A stretch of 64,000 bases of DNA from positions 26,519,932 to 26,583,931 of the forward strand of contig JAQNBH010000002.1 of assembly GCA_028752905.1 (NCBI GenBank). Direction: 5' to 3'. Under the pieces are notes generated by a model. The model had not been told where the DNA came from. It made no database searches and worked only from the letters and a program-made list of their open reading frames with translations. A program made the position numbers and the translations under genes. Positions 50,157 to 60,854 of this stretch are shown one piece after another. Source of the DNA: Cladorhizidae sp. MBARI D1340-BT2. Its lineage: Eukaryota > Porifera > Demospongiae > Poecilosclerida > Cladorhizidae. Numbering within the stretch: position 1 is the stretch's first letter; every line of letters starts with the position of its first letter.

Positions 50157-50558
50157 GTGGTAAGGTTTGGGATTTTTCCTGGCGTTTTCCATGCCAAAGC
50201 GGTGGCCTGCCAGTGAAAAACCACTACATTTATTGATAATCTGTTCACATGTTGCAGATAAGGGCCTTCTCTATCAGTTGACAAAATCTGGGACTTTGGT
50301 CTTGTTAATTAGGGCAGTTATGAATTGTACTCTTACTTGATGCTAAACATGTACTTGATATTTGCCCTAATTTGGTCTATATGTTTCTCATTTCCCCCCC
50401 CTAAAATCTTGTTTTTTTGCCGTGAAGCTCATAACTTTTCTACACTTTACCCAAAAAAGATAATTTTTATATCACCGGATAGCCCTTCTAATTATCTGTC
50501 TTTTGTACGTGCCAAAATGTTGAGTACTCTAAGTATTAGGAAGTTATGGTGATTTGAA
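50157..50558 (+). repeat. Only monomer with an indel in its core
   Basis: This unit reads TTTTCCATGCC near 50185-50195 where all others read TTTTCCAGTTGCC or its point variants, a 2-bp loss. It also has CATGTAC and an 8-C tract followed by T instead of G. Apart from the four 506-bp insertions I saw no other length change in the core among 154 monomers. Its HOR partners at 52979 and 54593 have the intact core, so the loss is recent or is a sequencing error. Confidence 0.75.
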
Positions 50559-52978
50559 GTGGTAAGGTTTGGGATTTTTCCTGGCGTTTTCCAGTTGCCA
50601 AAGCGGTGGCCTGCCAGTGAAAAACCACTACATTTATTGATAATCTGTTCACATGTTGCAGATAAGGGCCTTCTCTATCAGTTGACAAAATCTGGGACTT
50701 TGGTCTTATTAATTAGGGCAGTTATGAATTGTACTCTTACTTGATGCTAAACATGTTCTTGATATTTGCCCTAATTTGGTCTATATGTTTCTCATTTTCC
50801 CCCCGAAAATCTTGTTTTTTTGCCGTGAAGCTCATAACTTTTCTACACTTTACCCAAAAAAGATAATTTTTATATCACCGGATAGCTCTTCTAATTATCT
50901 GTCTTTTGTACGTGCCAAAATTTTGAGTACTCTAAGTATTAGCAAGTTATGGTGATTTGAAGTGGTAAGGTTTGTGATTTTTCCTGGCGTTTTCCAGTTG
51001 CCAAAGCGGTGGCCTGCCAGTGAAAAACCACTACATTTATTGATAATCTGTTCACATGTTGCAGATAAGGGCCTTCTCTATCAGTTGACAAAATCTGGGA
51101 CTTTGGTCTTGTTAATTAGGGCAGTTATGAATTGTACTCTTACTTGATGCTAAACATGTTCTTGATATTTGCCCTAATTTGGTCTATATATATGTTTCTC
51201 ATTTTCCTCCCGAAAATCTTGTTTTTTTGCCGTGAAGCTCATAACATTTCTACACTTTACCCAAAAAAGATAATTTTTATATCACCGGATAGCTCTTCTA
51301 ATTATCTGTCTTTTGTACGTGCCAAAATTTTGAGTACTCTAAGTATTAGCAAGTTATGGTGATTTGAAGTGGTAAGGTTTGGGATATTTCCTGGCGTTTT
51401 CCAGTTGCCAAAGCGGTGGCCTGCCAGTGAAAAACCACTACATTTATTGATAATCTGTTCACATGTTGCAGATAAGGGCCTTCTCTATCAGTTGACAAAA
51501 TCTGGGACTTTGGTCTTGTTAATTAGGGCAGTTATGAATTGTACTCTTACTTGATGCTAAACATGTTCTTGATATTTGCCCTAATTTGGTCTACATGTTT
51601 CTCATTTTCCCCCCGAAAATCTTGTTGTTTTGCCGTGAAGCTCATAACTTTTCTACACTTTACCCAAAAAAGATAATTTTTATATCACCGGATAGCTCTT
51701 CTAATTATCTGTCTTTTGTACGTGCCAAAATTTTGAGTACTCTAAGTATTAGCAAGTTATGGTGATTTGAAGTGGTAAGGTTTGTGATTTTTCCTGGCGT
51801 TTTCCAGTTGCCAAAGCGGTGGCCTGCCAGTGAAAAACCACTACATTTATTGATAATCTGTTCACATGTTGCAGATAAGGGCCTTCTCTATCAGTTGACA
51901 AAATCTGGGACTTTGGTCTTGTTAATTAGGGCAGTTATGAATTGTACTCTTACTTGATGCTAAACATGTTCTTGATATTTGCCCTAATTTGGTCTATATG
52001 TTTCTCATTTCCCCCCCGAAAATCTTGTTTTTTTGCCGTGAAGCTCATAACTTTTCTACACTTTACCCAAAAAAGATACTTTTTATATCACCGGATAGCT
52101 CTTCTAATTATCTGTCTTTTGTACGTGCCAAAATTTTGAGTACTCTAAGTATTAGCAAGTTATGGTGATTTGAAGTGGTAAGGTTTGTGATTTTTCCTGG
52201 CGTTTTCCAGTTGCCAAAGCGGTGGCCTGCCAGTGAAAAACCACTACATTTATTGATAATCTGTTCACATGTTGCAGATAAGGGCCTTCTCTATCAGTTG
52301 ACAAAATCTGGGACTTTGGTCTTGTTAATTAGGGCAGTTATGAATTGTACTCTTACTTGATGCTAAACATGTTCTTGATATTTGCCCTAATTTGGTCTAT
52401 ATGTTTCTCATTTTCCCCCCGAAAATCTTGTTTTTTTGCCGTGAAGCTCATAACTTTTCTACACTTTACCCAAAAAAGATAATTTTTATATCACCGGATA
52501 GCCCTTCTAATTATCTGTCTTTTGTACGTGCCAAAAGTTTGAGTACTCTAAGTATTAGGAAGTTATGATGATTTCAAGTGGTAAGGTTTGTGATTTTTCC
52601 TGGCGTTTTCCAGTTGCCAAAGCGGTGGCCTGCCAGTGAAAAACCACTACATTTATTGATAATCTGTTCACATGTTGCAGATAAGGGCCTTCTCTATCAG
52701 TTGACAAAATCTGGGACTTTGGTCTTGTTAATTAGGGCAGTTATGAATTGTACTCTTACTTGATGCTAAACATGTTCTTGATATTTGCCCTAATTTGGTC
52801 TATATGTTTCTCATTTCCCCCCCGAAAATCTGGTTTTTTTGCCGTGAAGCTCATAACTTTTCTACACTTTACCCAAAAAAGATAATTTTTATATCATCGG
52901 ATAGCTCTTCTAATTTTGTATTTTGTACGTGCCAAAATTTTAAGTACTCTAAGTATTAGCAAGTTATGGTGATTTGAA
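50559..52978 (+). repeat. Seven-monomer HOR, 2823 bp, copy 1 (starts at 50157)
   Basis: Members start at 50157, 50559, 50962, 51369, 51772, 52175 and 52578. Markers repeated at +2822/2823 are CATGTAC, GTCTTATTAATT near 50706, (TA)4 with TTTTCCTCCCG near 51206 and GGGATATTTCC near 51385. The sequence of types is retained up to the fourth member of the next copy, where the order jumps (see 54192). Confidence 0.83.
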
Positions 52979-54191
52979 GTGGTAAGGTTTGGGATTTTTC
53001 CTGGCGTTTTCCAGTTGCCAAAGCGGTGGCCTGCCAGTGAAAAACCACTACATTTATTGATAATCTGTTCACATGTTGCAGATAAGGGCCTTCTCTATCA
53101 GTTGACAAAATCTGGGACTTTGGTCTTGTTAATTAGGGCAGTTATGAATTGTACTCTTACTTGATGCTAAACATGTACTTGATATTTGCCCTAATTTGGT
53201 CTATATGTTTCTCATTTCCCCCCCGAAAATCTTGTTTTTTTGCCGTGAAGCTCATAACTTTTCTACACTTTACCCAAAAAAGATAATTTTTATATCACCG
53301 GATAGCCCTTCTAATTATCTGTCTTTTGTACGTGCCAAAATGTTGAGTACTCTAAGTATTAGGAAGTTATGGTGATTTGAAGTGGTAAGGTTTGGGATTT
53401 TTCCTGGCGTTTTCCAGTTGCCAAAGCGGTGGCCTGCCAGTGAAAAACCACTACATTTATTGATAATCTGTTCACATGTTGCAGATAAGGGCCTTCTCTA
53501 TCAGTTGACAAAATCTGGGACTTTGGTCTTATTAATTAGGGCAGTTATGAATTGTACTCTTACTTGATGCTAAACATGTTCTTGATATTTGCCCTAATTT
53601 GGTCTATATGTTTCTCATTTTCCCCCCGAAAATCTTGTTTTTTTGCCGTGAAGCTCATAACTTTTCTACACTTTACCCCAAAAAGATAATTTTTATATCA
53701 CCGGATAGCTCTTCTAATTATCTGTCTTTTGTACGTGCCAAAATTTTGAGTACTCTAAGTATTAGCAAGTTATGGTGATTTGAAGTGGTAAGGTTTGTGA
53801 TTTTTCCTGGCGTTTTCCAGTTGCCAAAGCGGTGGCCTGCCAGTGAAAAACCACTACATTTATTGATAATCTGTTCACATGTTGCAGATAAGGGCCTTCT
53901 CTATCAGTTGACAAAATCTGGGACTTTGGTCTTGTTAATTAGGGCAGTTATGAATTGTACTCTTACTTGATGCTAAACATGTTCTTGATATTTGCCCTAA
54001 TTTGGTCTATATATATGTTTCTCATTTTCCTCCCGAAAATCTTGTTTTTTTGCCGTGAAGCTCATAACATTTCTACACTTTACCCAAAAAAGATAATTTT
54101 TATATCACCGGATAGCTCTTCTAATTATCTGTCTTTTGTACGTGCCAAAATTTTGAGTACTCTAAGTATTAGCAAGTTATGGTGATTTGAA

Positions 54192-54592
54192 GTGGTAAGG
54201 TTTGGGATATTTCCTGGCGTTTTCCAGTTGCCAAAGCGGTGGCCTGCCAGTGAAAAACCACTACATTTATTGATAATCTGTTCACATGTTGCAGATAAGG
54301 GCCTTCTCTATCAGTTGACAAAATCTGGGACTTTGGTCTTGTTAATTAGGGCAGTTATGAATTGTACTCTTACTTGATGCTAAACATGTTCTTGATATTT
54401 GCCCTAATTTGGTCTATATGTTTCTCATTTTCCCCCCGAAAATCTGGTTTTTTTGCCGTGAAGCTCATAACTTTTCTACACTTTACCCAAAAAAGATAAT
54501 TTTTATATCATCGGATAGCTCTTCTAATTTTGTATTTTGTACGTGCCAAAATTTTAAGTACTCTAAGTATTAGCAAGTTATGGTGATTTGAA
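54192..54592 (+). repeat. Chimeric monomer at a HOR-shortening junction
   Basis: The core has GGGATATTTCC, otherwise found in 51369, 55806, 56213 and 57928. The variable part has AAATCTGG, ATCATCGG and CTAATTTTGTATTTTG, otherwise found in 48142, 49756 and 52578. The join lies between about 54212 and 54440, inside the marker-poor core. This is the expected product of unequal exchange between the fourth and seventh members of the 2823-bp HOR. Confidence 0.8.
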
Positions 54593-55805
54593 GTGGTAAG
54601 GTTTGGGATTTTTCCTGGCGTTTTCCAGTTGCCAAAGCGGTGGCCTGCCAGTGAAAAACCACTACATTTATTGATAATCTGTTCACATGTTGCAGATAAG
54701 GGCCTTCTCTATCAGTTGACAAAATCTGGGACTTTGGTCTTGTTAATTAGGGCAGTTATGAATTGTACTCTTACTTGATGCTAAACATGTACTTGATATT
54801 TGCCCTAATTTGGTCTATATGTTTCTCATTTCCCCCCCGAAAATCTTGTTTTTTTGCCGTGAAGCTCATAACTTTTCTACACTTTACCCAAAAAAGATAA
54901 TTTTTATATCACCGGATAGCCCTTCTAATTATCTGTCTTTTGTACGTGCCAAAATGTTGAGTACTCTAAGTATTAGGAAGTTATGGTGATTTGAAGTGGT
55001 AAGGTTTGGGATTTTTCCTGGCGTTTTCCAGTTGCCAAAGCGGTGGCCTGCCAGTGAAAAACCACTACATTTATTGATAATCTGTTCACATGTTGCAGAT
55101 AAGGGCCTTCTCTATCAGTTGACAAAATCTGGGACTTTGGTCTTATTAATTAGGGCAGTTATGAATTGTACTCTTACTTGATGCTAAACATGTTCTTGAT
55201 ATTTGCCCTAATTTGGTCTATATGTTTCTCATTTTCCCCCCGAAAATCTTGTTTTTTTGCCGTGAAGCTCATAACTTTTCTACACTTTACCCAAAAAAGA
55301 TAATTTTTATATCACCGGATAGCTCTTCTAATTATCTGTCTTTTGTACGTGCCAAAATTTTGAGTACTCTAAGTATTAGCAAGTTATGGTGATTTGAAGT
55401 GGTAAGGTTTGTGATTTTTCCTGGCGTTTTCCAGTTGCCAAAGCGGTGGCCTGCCAGTGAAAAACCACTACATTTATTGATAATCTGTTCACATGTTGCA
55501 GATAAGGGCCTTCTCTATCAGTTGACAAAATCTGGGACTTTGGTCTTGTTAATTAGGGCAGTTATGAATTGTACTCTTACTTGATGCTAAACATGTTCTT
55601 GATATTTGCCCTAATTTGGTCTATATATATGTTTCTCATTTTCCTCCCGAAAATCTTGTTTTTTTGCCGTGAAGCTCATAACATTTCTACACTTTACCCA
55701 AAAAAGATAATTTTTATATCACCGGATAGCTCTTCTAATTATCTGTCTTTTGTACGTGCCAAAATTTTGAGTACTCTAAGTATTAGCAAGTTATGGTGAT
55801 TTGAA

Positions 55806-56212
55806 GTGGTAAGGTTTGGGATATTTCCTGGCGTTTTCCAGTTGCCAAAGCGGTGGCCTGCCAGTGAAAAACCACTACATTTATTGATAATCTGTTCACA
55901 TGTTGCAGATAAGGGCCTTCTCTATCAGTTGACAAAATCTGGGACTTTGGTCTTGTTAATTAGGGCAGTTATGAATTGTACTCTTACTTGATGCTAAACA
56001 TGTTCTTGATATTTGCCCTAATTTGGTCTATATATATGTTTCTCATTTTCCTCCCGAAAATCTTGTTTTTTTGCCGTGAAGCTCATAACATTACTACACT
56101 TTACCCAAAAAAGATAATTTTTATATCACCGGATAGCTCTTCTAATTATCTGTCTTTTGTACGTGCCAAAATTTTGAGTACTCTAAGTATTAGCAAGTTA
56201 TGGTGATTTGAA
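55806..56212 (+). repeat. Chimeric monomer at a single-monomer duplication
   Basis: The core has GGGATATTTCC (51369 type), while the variable part has (TA)4, TTTTCCTCCCG and CATTAC after CATAA (50962/53785/55399 type). The following monomer 56213 then restores the 51369 type with CTACATG and TTGTTGTTTTGCC. The join lies between about 55825 and 56028. Unequal exchange between adjacent monomers explains this 407-bp tandem duplication. Confidence 0.78.
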
Positions 56213-56615
56213 GTGGTAAGGTTTGGGATATTTCCTGGCGTTTTCCAGTTGCCAAAGCGGTGGCCTGCCAGTGAAAAACCACTACATTTATTGATAATCT
56301 GTTCACATGTTGCAGATAAGGGCCTTCTCTATCAGTTGACAAAATCTGGGACTTTGGTCTTGTTAATTAGGGCAGTTATGAATTGTACTCTTACTTGATG
56401 CTAAACATGTTCTTGATATTTGCCCTAATTTGGTCTACATGTTTCTCATTTTCCCCCCGAAAATCTTGTTGTTTTGCCGTGAAGCTCATAACTTTTCTAC
56501 ACTTTACCCAAAAAAGATAATTTTTATATCACCGGATAGCTCTTCTAATTATCTGTCTTTTGTACGTGCCAAAATTTTGAGTACTCTAAGTATTAGCAAG
56601 TTATGGTGATTTGAA

Positions 56616-58330
56616 GTGGTAAGGTTTGTGATTTTTCCTGGCGTTTTCCAGTTGCCAAAGCGGTGGCCTGCCAGTGAAAAACCACTACATTTATTGATAA
56701 TCTGTTCACATGTTGCAGATAAGGGCCTTCTCTATCAGTTGACAAAATCTGGGACTTTGGTCTTGTTAATTAGGGCAGTTATGAATTGTACTCTTACTTG
56801 ATGCTAAACATGTTCTTGATATTTGCCCTAATTTGGTCTATATGTTTCTCATTTTCCCCCCGAAAATCTTGTTTTTTTGCCGTGAAGCTCATAACTTTTC
56901 TACACTTTATCCAAAAAAGATAATTTTTATATCACCGGATAGCCCTTCTAATTATCTGTCTTTTGTACGTGCCAAAATTTTAAGTACTCTAAGTATTAGG
57001 AAGTTATGATGATTTGAAGTGGTAAGGTTTGTGATTTTTCCTGGCGTTTTCCAGTTGCCAAAGCGGTGGCCTGCCAGTGAAAAACCACTACATTTATTGA
57101 TAATCTGTTCACATGTTGCAGATAAGGGCCTTCTCTATCAGTTGACAAAATCTGGGACTTTGGTCTTGTTAATTAGGGCAGTTATGAATTGTACTCTTAC
57201 TTGATGCTAAACATGTTAGCTTCGTAGATTATCCACACTTCACTGAATAGACTTTATGTATAGCTATTAAGATAGGACTCTCTAAGTGCTCTCTCTTGAT
57301 ACCAAACATCCATATATTCTGCACACTTCACTGTAATGGACTTGCAAGATAGGTATCTCTCAGTGTTCTCTATCTTAAGCTAAACATGTTAGCTTCATAG
57401 ATTCTCCACACTTCACTGAATAGACTTGATATATAGCTCTAAAGGTAGGCCTCTCTCTGTTCTCTCTCTTGATACCAAACATCCGTATATTCCGCATACT
57501 TCACAGTAATGGACTTGATAGAATCACAAGATAGGTTTCTCTCTGCTCTCTCTTGATGCTAAATAGATTCTCCACACTTCACTGAATAAACTTGATATAT
57601 AGCTATTAAGATAGGTCTCTCTCTGTGCTCTCTGTTGATATCAAACATCCATAATATTCTGCACACTTTACTGTAATGGACTTGATATGATTCGAATGAT
57701 AGGTTTCATTATGTGTTCTCTATCTTGATATTTGCCCTAATTTGGTCTATATGTTTCTCATTTTCCCCCCGAAAATCTTGTTTTTTTGCCGTGAAGCTCA
57801 TAACTTTTCTACACTTTACCTAAAAAAGATAATTTTTATATCACCGGATAGCTCTTCTAATTATCTGTCTTTTGTACTTGCCAACATTTTGAGTACTCTA
57901 AGTATTAGCAAGTTATGGTAATTTGAAGTGGTAAGGTTTGGGATATTTCCTGGCGTTTTCCAGTTGCCAAAGCGGTGGCCTGCCAGTGAAAAACCACTAC
58001 ATTTATTGATAATCTGTTCACATGTTGCAGATAAGGGCCTTCTCTATCAGTTGACAAAATCTGGGACTTTGGTCTTGTTAATTAGGGCAGTTATGAATTG
58101 TACTCTTACTTGATGCTAAACATGTTCTTGATATTTGCCCTAATTTGGTCTACATGTTTCTCATTTCCCCCCCGAAAATCTTGTTGTTTTGCCTTTAAGC
58201 TCATAACTATTCTACACTTTACCCCAAAAAGATAATTTTTATATCACCGGATGGCCCTTCTAATTATCTGTCTTTTGTACGTGCCAAAGTTTTGAGTACT
58301 CTAAGTATTAGGAAGTTATGATGATTTGAA
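56616..58330 (+). repeat. Entry into the insert-bearing domain
   Basis: Monomers start at 56616, 57019 (with insert 1) and 57928. Insert-to-insert distance from copy 1 to copy 2 is 1312 bp (506 + two monomers of 403), different from the 2524 bp of later copies. Monomer 57928 has the GGGATATTTCC core and a diverged variable part (CTACATG, GCCTTTAAGCTC, ATGGCCC, CAAAGTTTTGAG), which resembles the diverged one near 15680-15800. This suggests an older, less homogenised edge. Confidence 0.75.
57218..57723 (+). repeat. 506-bp insert of ~87-bp repeats, copy 1
   Basis: The monomer that starts at 57019 is interrupted after GCTAAACATGTT (base 57217) and resumes with CTTGATATTTGCC at 57724. The inserted 506 bp has no match to the rest of the 403-bp unit. 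It contains six related sub-units that start at or near AAAC/AAAT: about 57209 (A1, 95 bp), 57304 (B1, 78), 57382 (A2, 95), 57477 (B2, 84), 57561 (A3, 82) and 57643 (B3, ~81-88). A and B types alternate and share the word CACACTTCACTG (or close variants) and CTCT-rich ends. No open frame or RNA gene is evident. It is a different, shorter satellite-like repeat embedded in the array. Confidence 0.9.
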
Positions 58331-60854
58331 GTGGTAAGGTTTGTGATTTTTCCTGGCGTTTTCCAGTTGCCAAAGCGGTGGCCTGCCAGTGAAAAACCAC
58401 TACATTTATTGATAATCTGTTCACATGTTGCAGATAAGGGCCTTCTCTATCAGTTGACAAAATCTGGGACTTTGGTCTTGTTAATTAGGGCAGTTATGAA
58501 TTGTACTCTTACTTGATGCTAAACATGTTAGCTTCGTAGATTATCCACACTTCACTGAATAGACTTGTTATACAGCTATTAAGATAGGACTCTCCAAGTG
58601 CTCTCTCTTGATACCAAACATCCATATATTCTGCACACTTCACTGTAATGGACTTGCAAGATAGGTATCTCTCAGTGTTCTCTATCTTGAGCTAAACATG
58701 TTAGCTTCATAGATTCTCCACACTTCACTGAATAGACTTGATATATAGCTCTAAAGGTAGGCCTCTCTCTGTTCTCTCTCTTGATACCAAACATCCGTAT
58801 ATTCCACATACTTCACAGTAATGGACTTGATAGAATCACAAGATAGGTTTCTCTCTGCTCTCTCTTGATGCTAAATAGATTCTCCACACTTCACTGAATA
58901 AACTTGATATATAGCTATTAAGATAGGTCTCTCTCTGTGCTCTCTGTTGATATCAAACATCCATAATATTCTGCACATTTTACTGTAATGGACTTGATAT
59001 GATTCGAATGATAGGTTTCATTATGTGTTCTCTATCTTGATATTTGCCCTAATTTGGTCTATATGTTTCTCATTTCCCCCCCGAAAATCTTGTTTTTTTG
59101 CCGTGAAGCTCATAACATTTCTACACTTTACCCAAAAAAGATAATTATTTTTTATATCACCGGATAGCTCTTCTAATTATCTGTCTTTTGTACGTGCCAA
59201 AATTTTGAGTACTCTAAGTATTAAGAAGTTATGATGATTTGAAGTGGTAAGGTTTGGGATTTTTCCTGGCGTTTTCCAGTTGCCAAAGCGGTGGCCTGCC
59301 AGTGAAAAACCACTACATTTATTGATAATCTGTTCACATGTTGCAGATAAGGGCCTTCTCTATCAGTTGACAAAATCTGGGACTTTGGTCTTGTTAATTA
59401 GGGCAGTTATGAATTGTACTCTTACTTGATGCTAAACATGTTCTTGATATTTGCCCTAATTTGGTCTATATGTTTCTCATTTCCCCCCCGAAAATCTTGT
59501 TTTTTTGCCGTGAAGCTCATAACTTTTCTACACTTTACCCAAAAAAGATAGTTTTTATATCACCGGATAGCTCTTCTAATTATCTGTCTTTTGTACGTGC
59601 CAAAATTTTGAGTACTCTAAGTATTAGCAAGTTATGGTGATTTGAAGTGGTAAGGTTTGGGATTTTTCCTGGCGTTTTCCAGTTGCCAAAGCGGTGGCCT
59701 GCCAGTGAAAAACCACTACATTTATTGATAATCTGTTCACATGTTGCAGATAAGGGCCTTCTCTATCAGTTGACAAAATCTGGGACTTTGGTCTTGTTAA
59801 TTAGGGCAGTTATGAATTGTACTCTTACTTGATGCTAAACATGTTCTTGATATTTGCCCTAATTTGGTCTATATGTTTCTCATTTCCCCCCCGAAAATCT
59901 TGTTTTTTTGCCGTGAAGCTCATAACTTTTCTACACTTTACCCAAAAAAGATAATTTTTATATCACCGGATAGCTCTTCTAATTATCTGTCTTTTGTACG
60001 TGCCAAAATTTGAGTACTCTAAGTATTTGCAAGTTATGGTGATTTGAAGTGGTAAGGTTTGTGATTTTTCCTGGCGTTTTCCAGTTGCCAAAGAGGTGGC
60101 CTGCCAGTGAAAAACCACTACATTTATTGATAATCTGTTCACATGTTGCAGATAAGGGCCTTCTCTATCAGTTGACAAAATCTGGGACTTTGGTCTTGTT
60201 AATTAGGGCAGTTATGAATTGTACTCTTACTTGATGCTAAACATGTTCTTGATATTTGCCCTAATTTGGTCTATATGTTTCTCATTTTCCCCCCGAAAAT
60301 CTTGTTTTTTTGCCGTGAAGCTCATAACTTTTCTACACTTTACCCAAAAAAGATAATTTTTATATCACCGGATAGCCCTTCTAATTATCTGTCTTTTGTA
60401 CGTGCCAAAAGTTTGAGTACTCTAAGTATTAGGAAGTTATGATGATTTGAAGTGGTAAGGTTTGTGATTTTTCCTGGCGTTTTCCAGTCGCCAAAGCGGT
60501 GGCCTGCCAGTGAAAAACCACTACATTTATTGATAATCTGTTCACATGTTGCAGATAAGGGCCTTCTCTATCAGTTGACAAAATCTGGGACTTTGGTCTT
60601 GTTAATTAGGGCAGTTATGAATTGTACTCTTACTTGATGCTAAACATGTTCTTGATATTTGCCCTAATTTGGTCTATATGTTTCTCATTTTCCCCCCGAA
60701 AATCTTGTTTTTTTGCCGTGAAGCTCATAACTTTTCTACACTTTATCTAAAAAAGATAATTTTTATATCACCGGATAGCCCTTCTAATTATCTGTCTTTT
60801 GTACGTGCCAAAATTTTAAGTACTCTAAGTATTAGGAAGTTATGATGATTTGAA
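58331..60854 (+). repeat. Insert-bearing HOR, 2524 bp, copy 1
   Basis: The unit has five monomers (starts 58331, 59244, 59647, 60049 and 60452) plus one 506-bp insert, with steps 913+403+402+403+403. Private markers repeated at +2524 are GATAATTATTTTTTAT, ATTAAGAAG, GATAGTTTTT near 59549, CCAAAATTTGAG (one T missing) near 60004, TATTTGCAAG near 60023 and AAAGAGGTGG near 60092. By eye I see only a few differences from copy 2, for example CCAGTCGCC near 60487 and C-tract length. Confidence 0.9.
58530..59035 (+). repeat. 506-bp insert, copy 2
   Basis: The insert occupies the same site in the monomer that starts at 58331 and has the same length. It has private left-half changes relative to copies 1, 3 and 4: ACTTGTTATACAGC near 58564, TCTCCAAG near 58592 and CTTGAGCT near 58686. 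Its right half has CCACATAC near 58804 and CACATTTTACTG near 58975, shared with copy 3. After it comes ATTTC and a 4-bp longer GATAATTATTTTTTAT near 59140, also shared with copy 3. Confidence 0.9.

Larger units (their letters stand above)
52979..56615 (+). repeat. Shrunken four-monomer HOR, 1614 bp, two copies, with a duplicated monomer
   Basis: Members start at 52979, 53382, 53785 and 54192, then 54593, 54996, 55399 and 55806, followed by 56213. The first three members match the seven-monomer unit. The fourth (54192) joins the core of its fourth member to the variable part of its seventh, which removes three monomers (2823 minus 1614 = 1209 bp). Monomer 55806 is a further chimera and repeats as a 407-bp tandem step to 56213. 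Confidence 0.83.

Noticed and set aside
50072..50284. Minus-strand open frames at 50072-50284, 59963-60178 and 62487-62702
   Set aside because: They arise only where small private changes (a 2-bp loss at 50190, AAAGAGG near 60092 and 62616, one missing T) remove stops from repeat DNA.
57690..57705. Possible RNA polymerase III B-box-like word (GATTCGAAT) in the insert
   Set aside because: It lacks the leading GGT and trailing CC of the consensus, and I saw no A box or tRNA-like fold.
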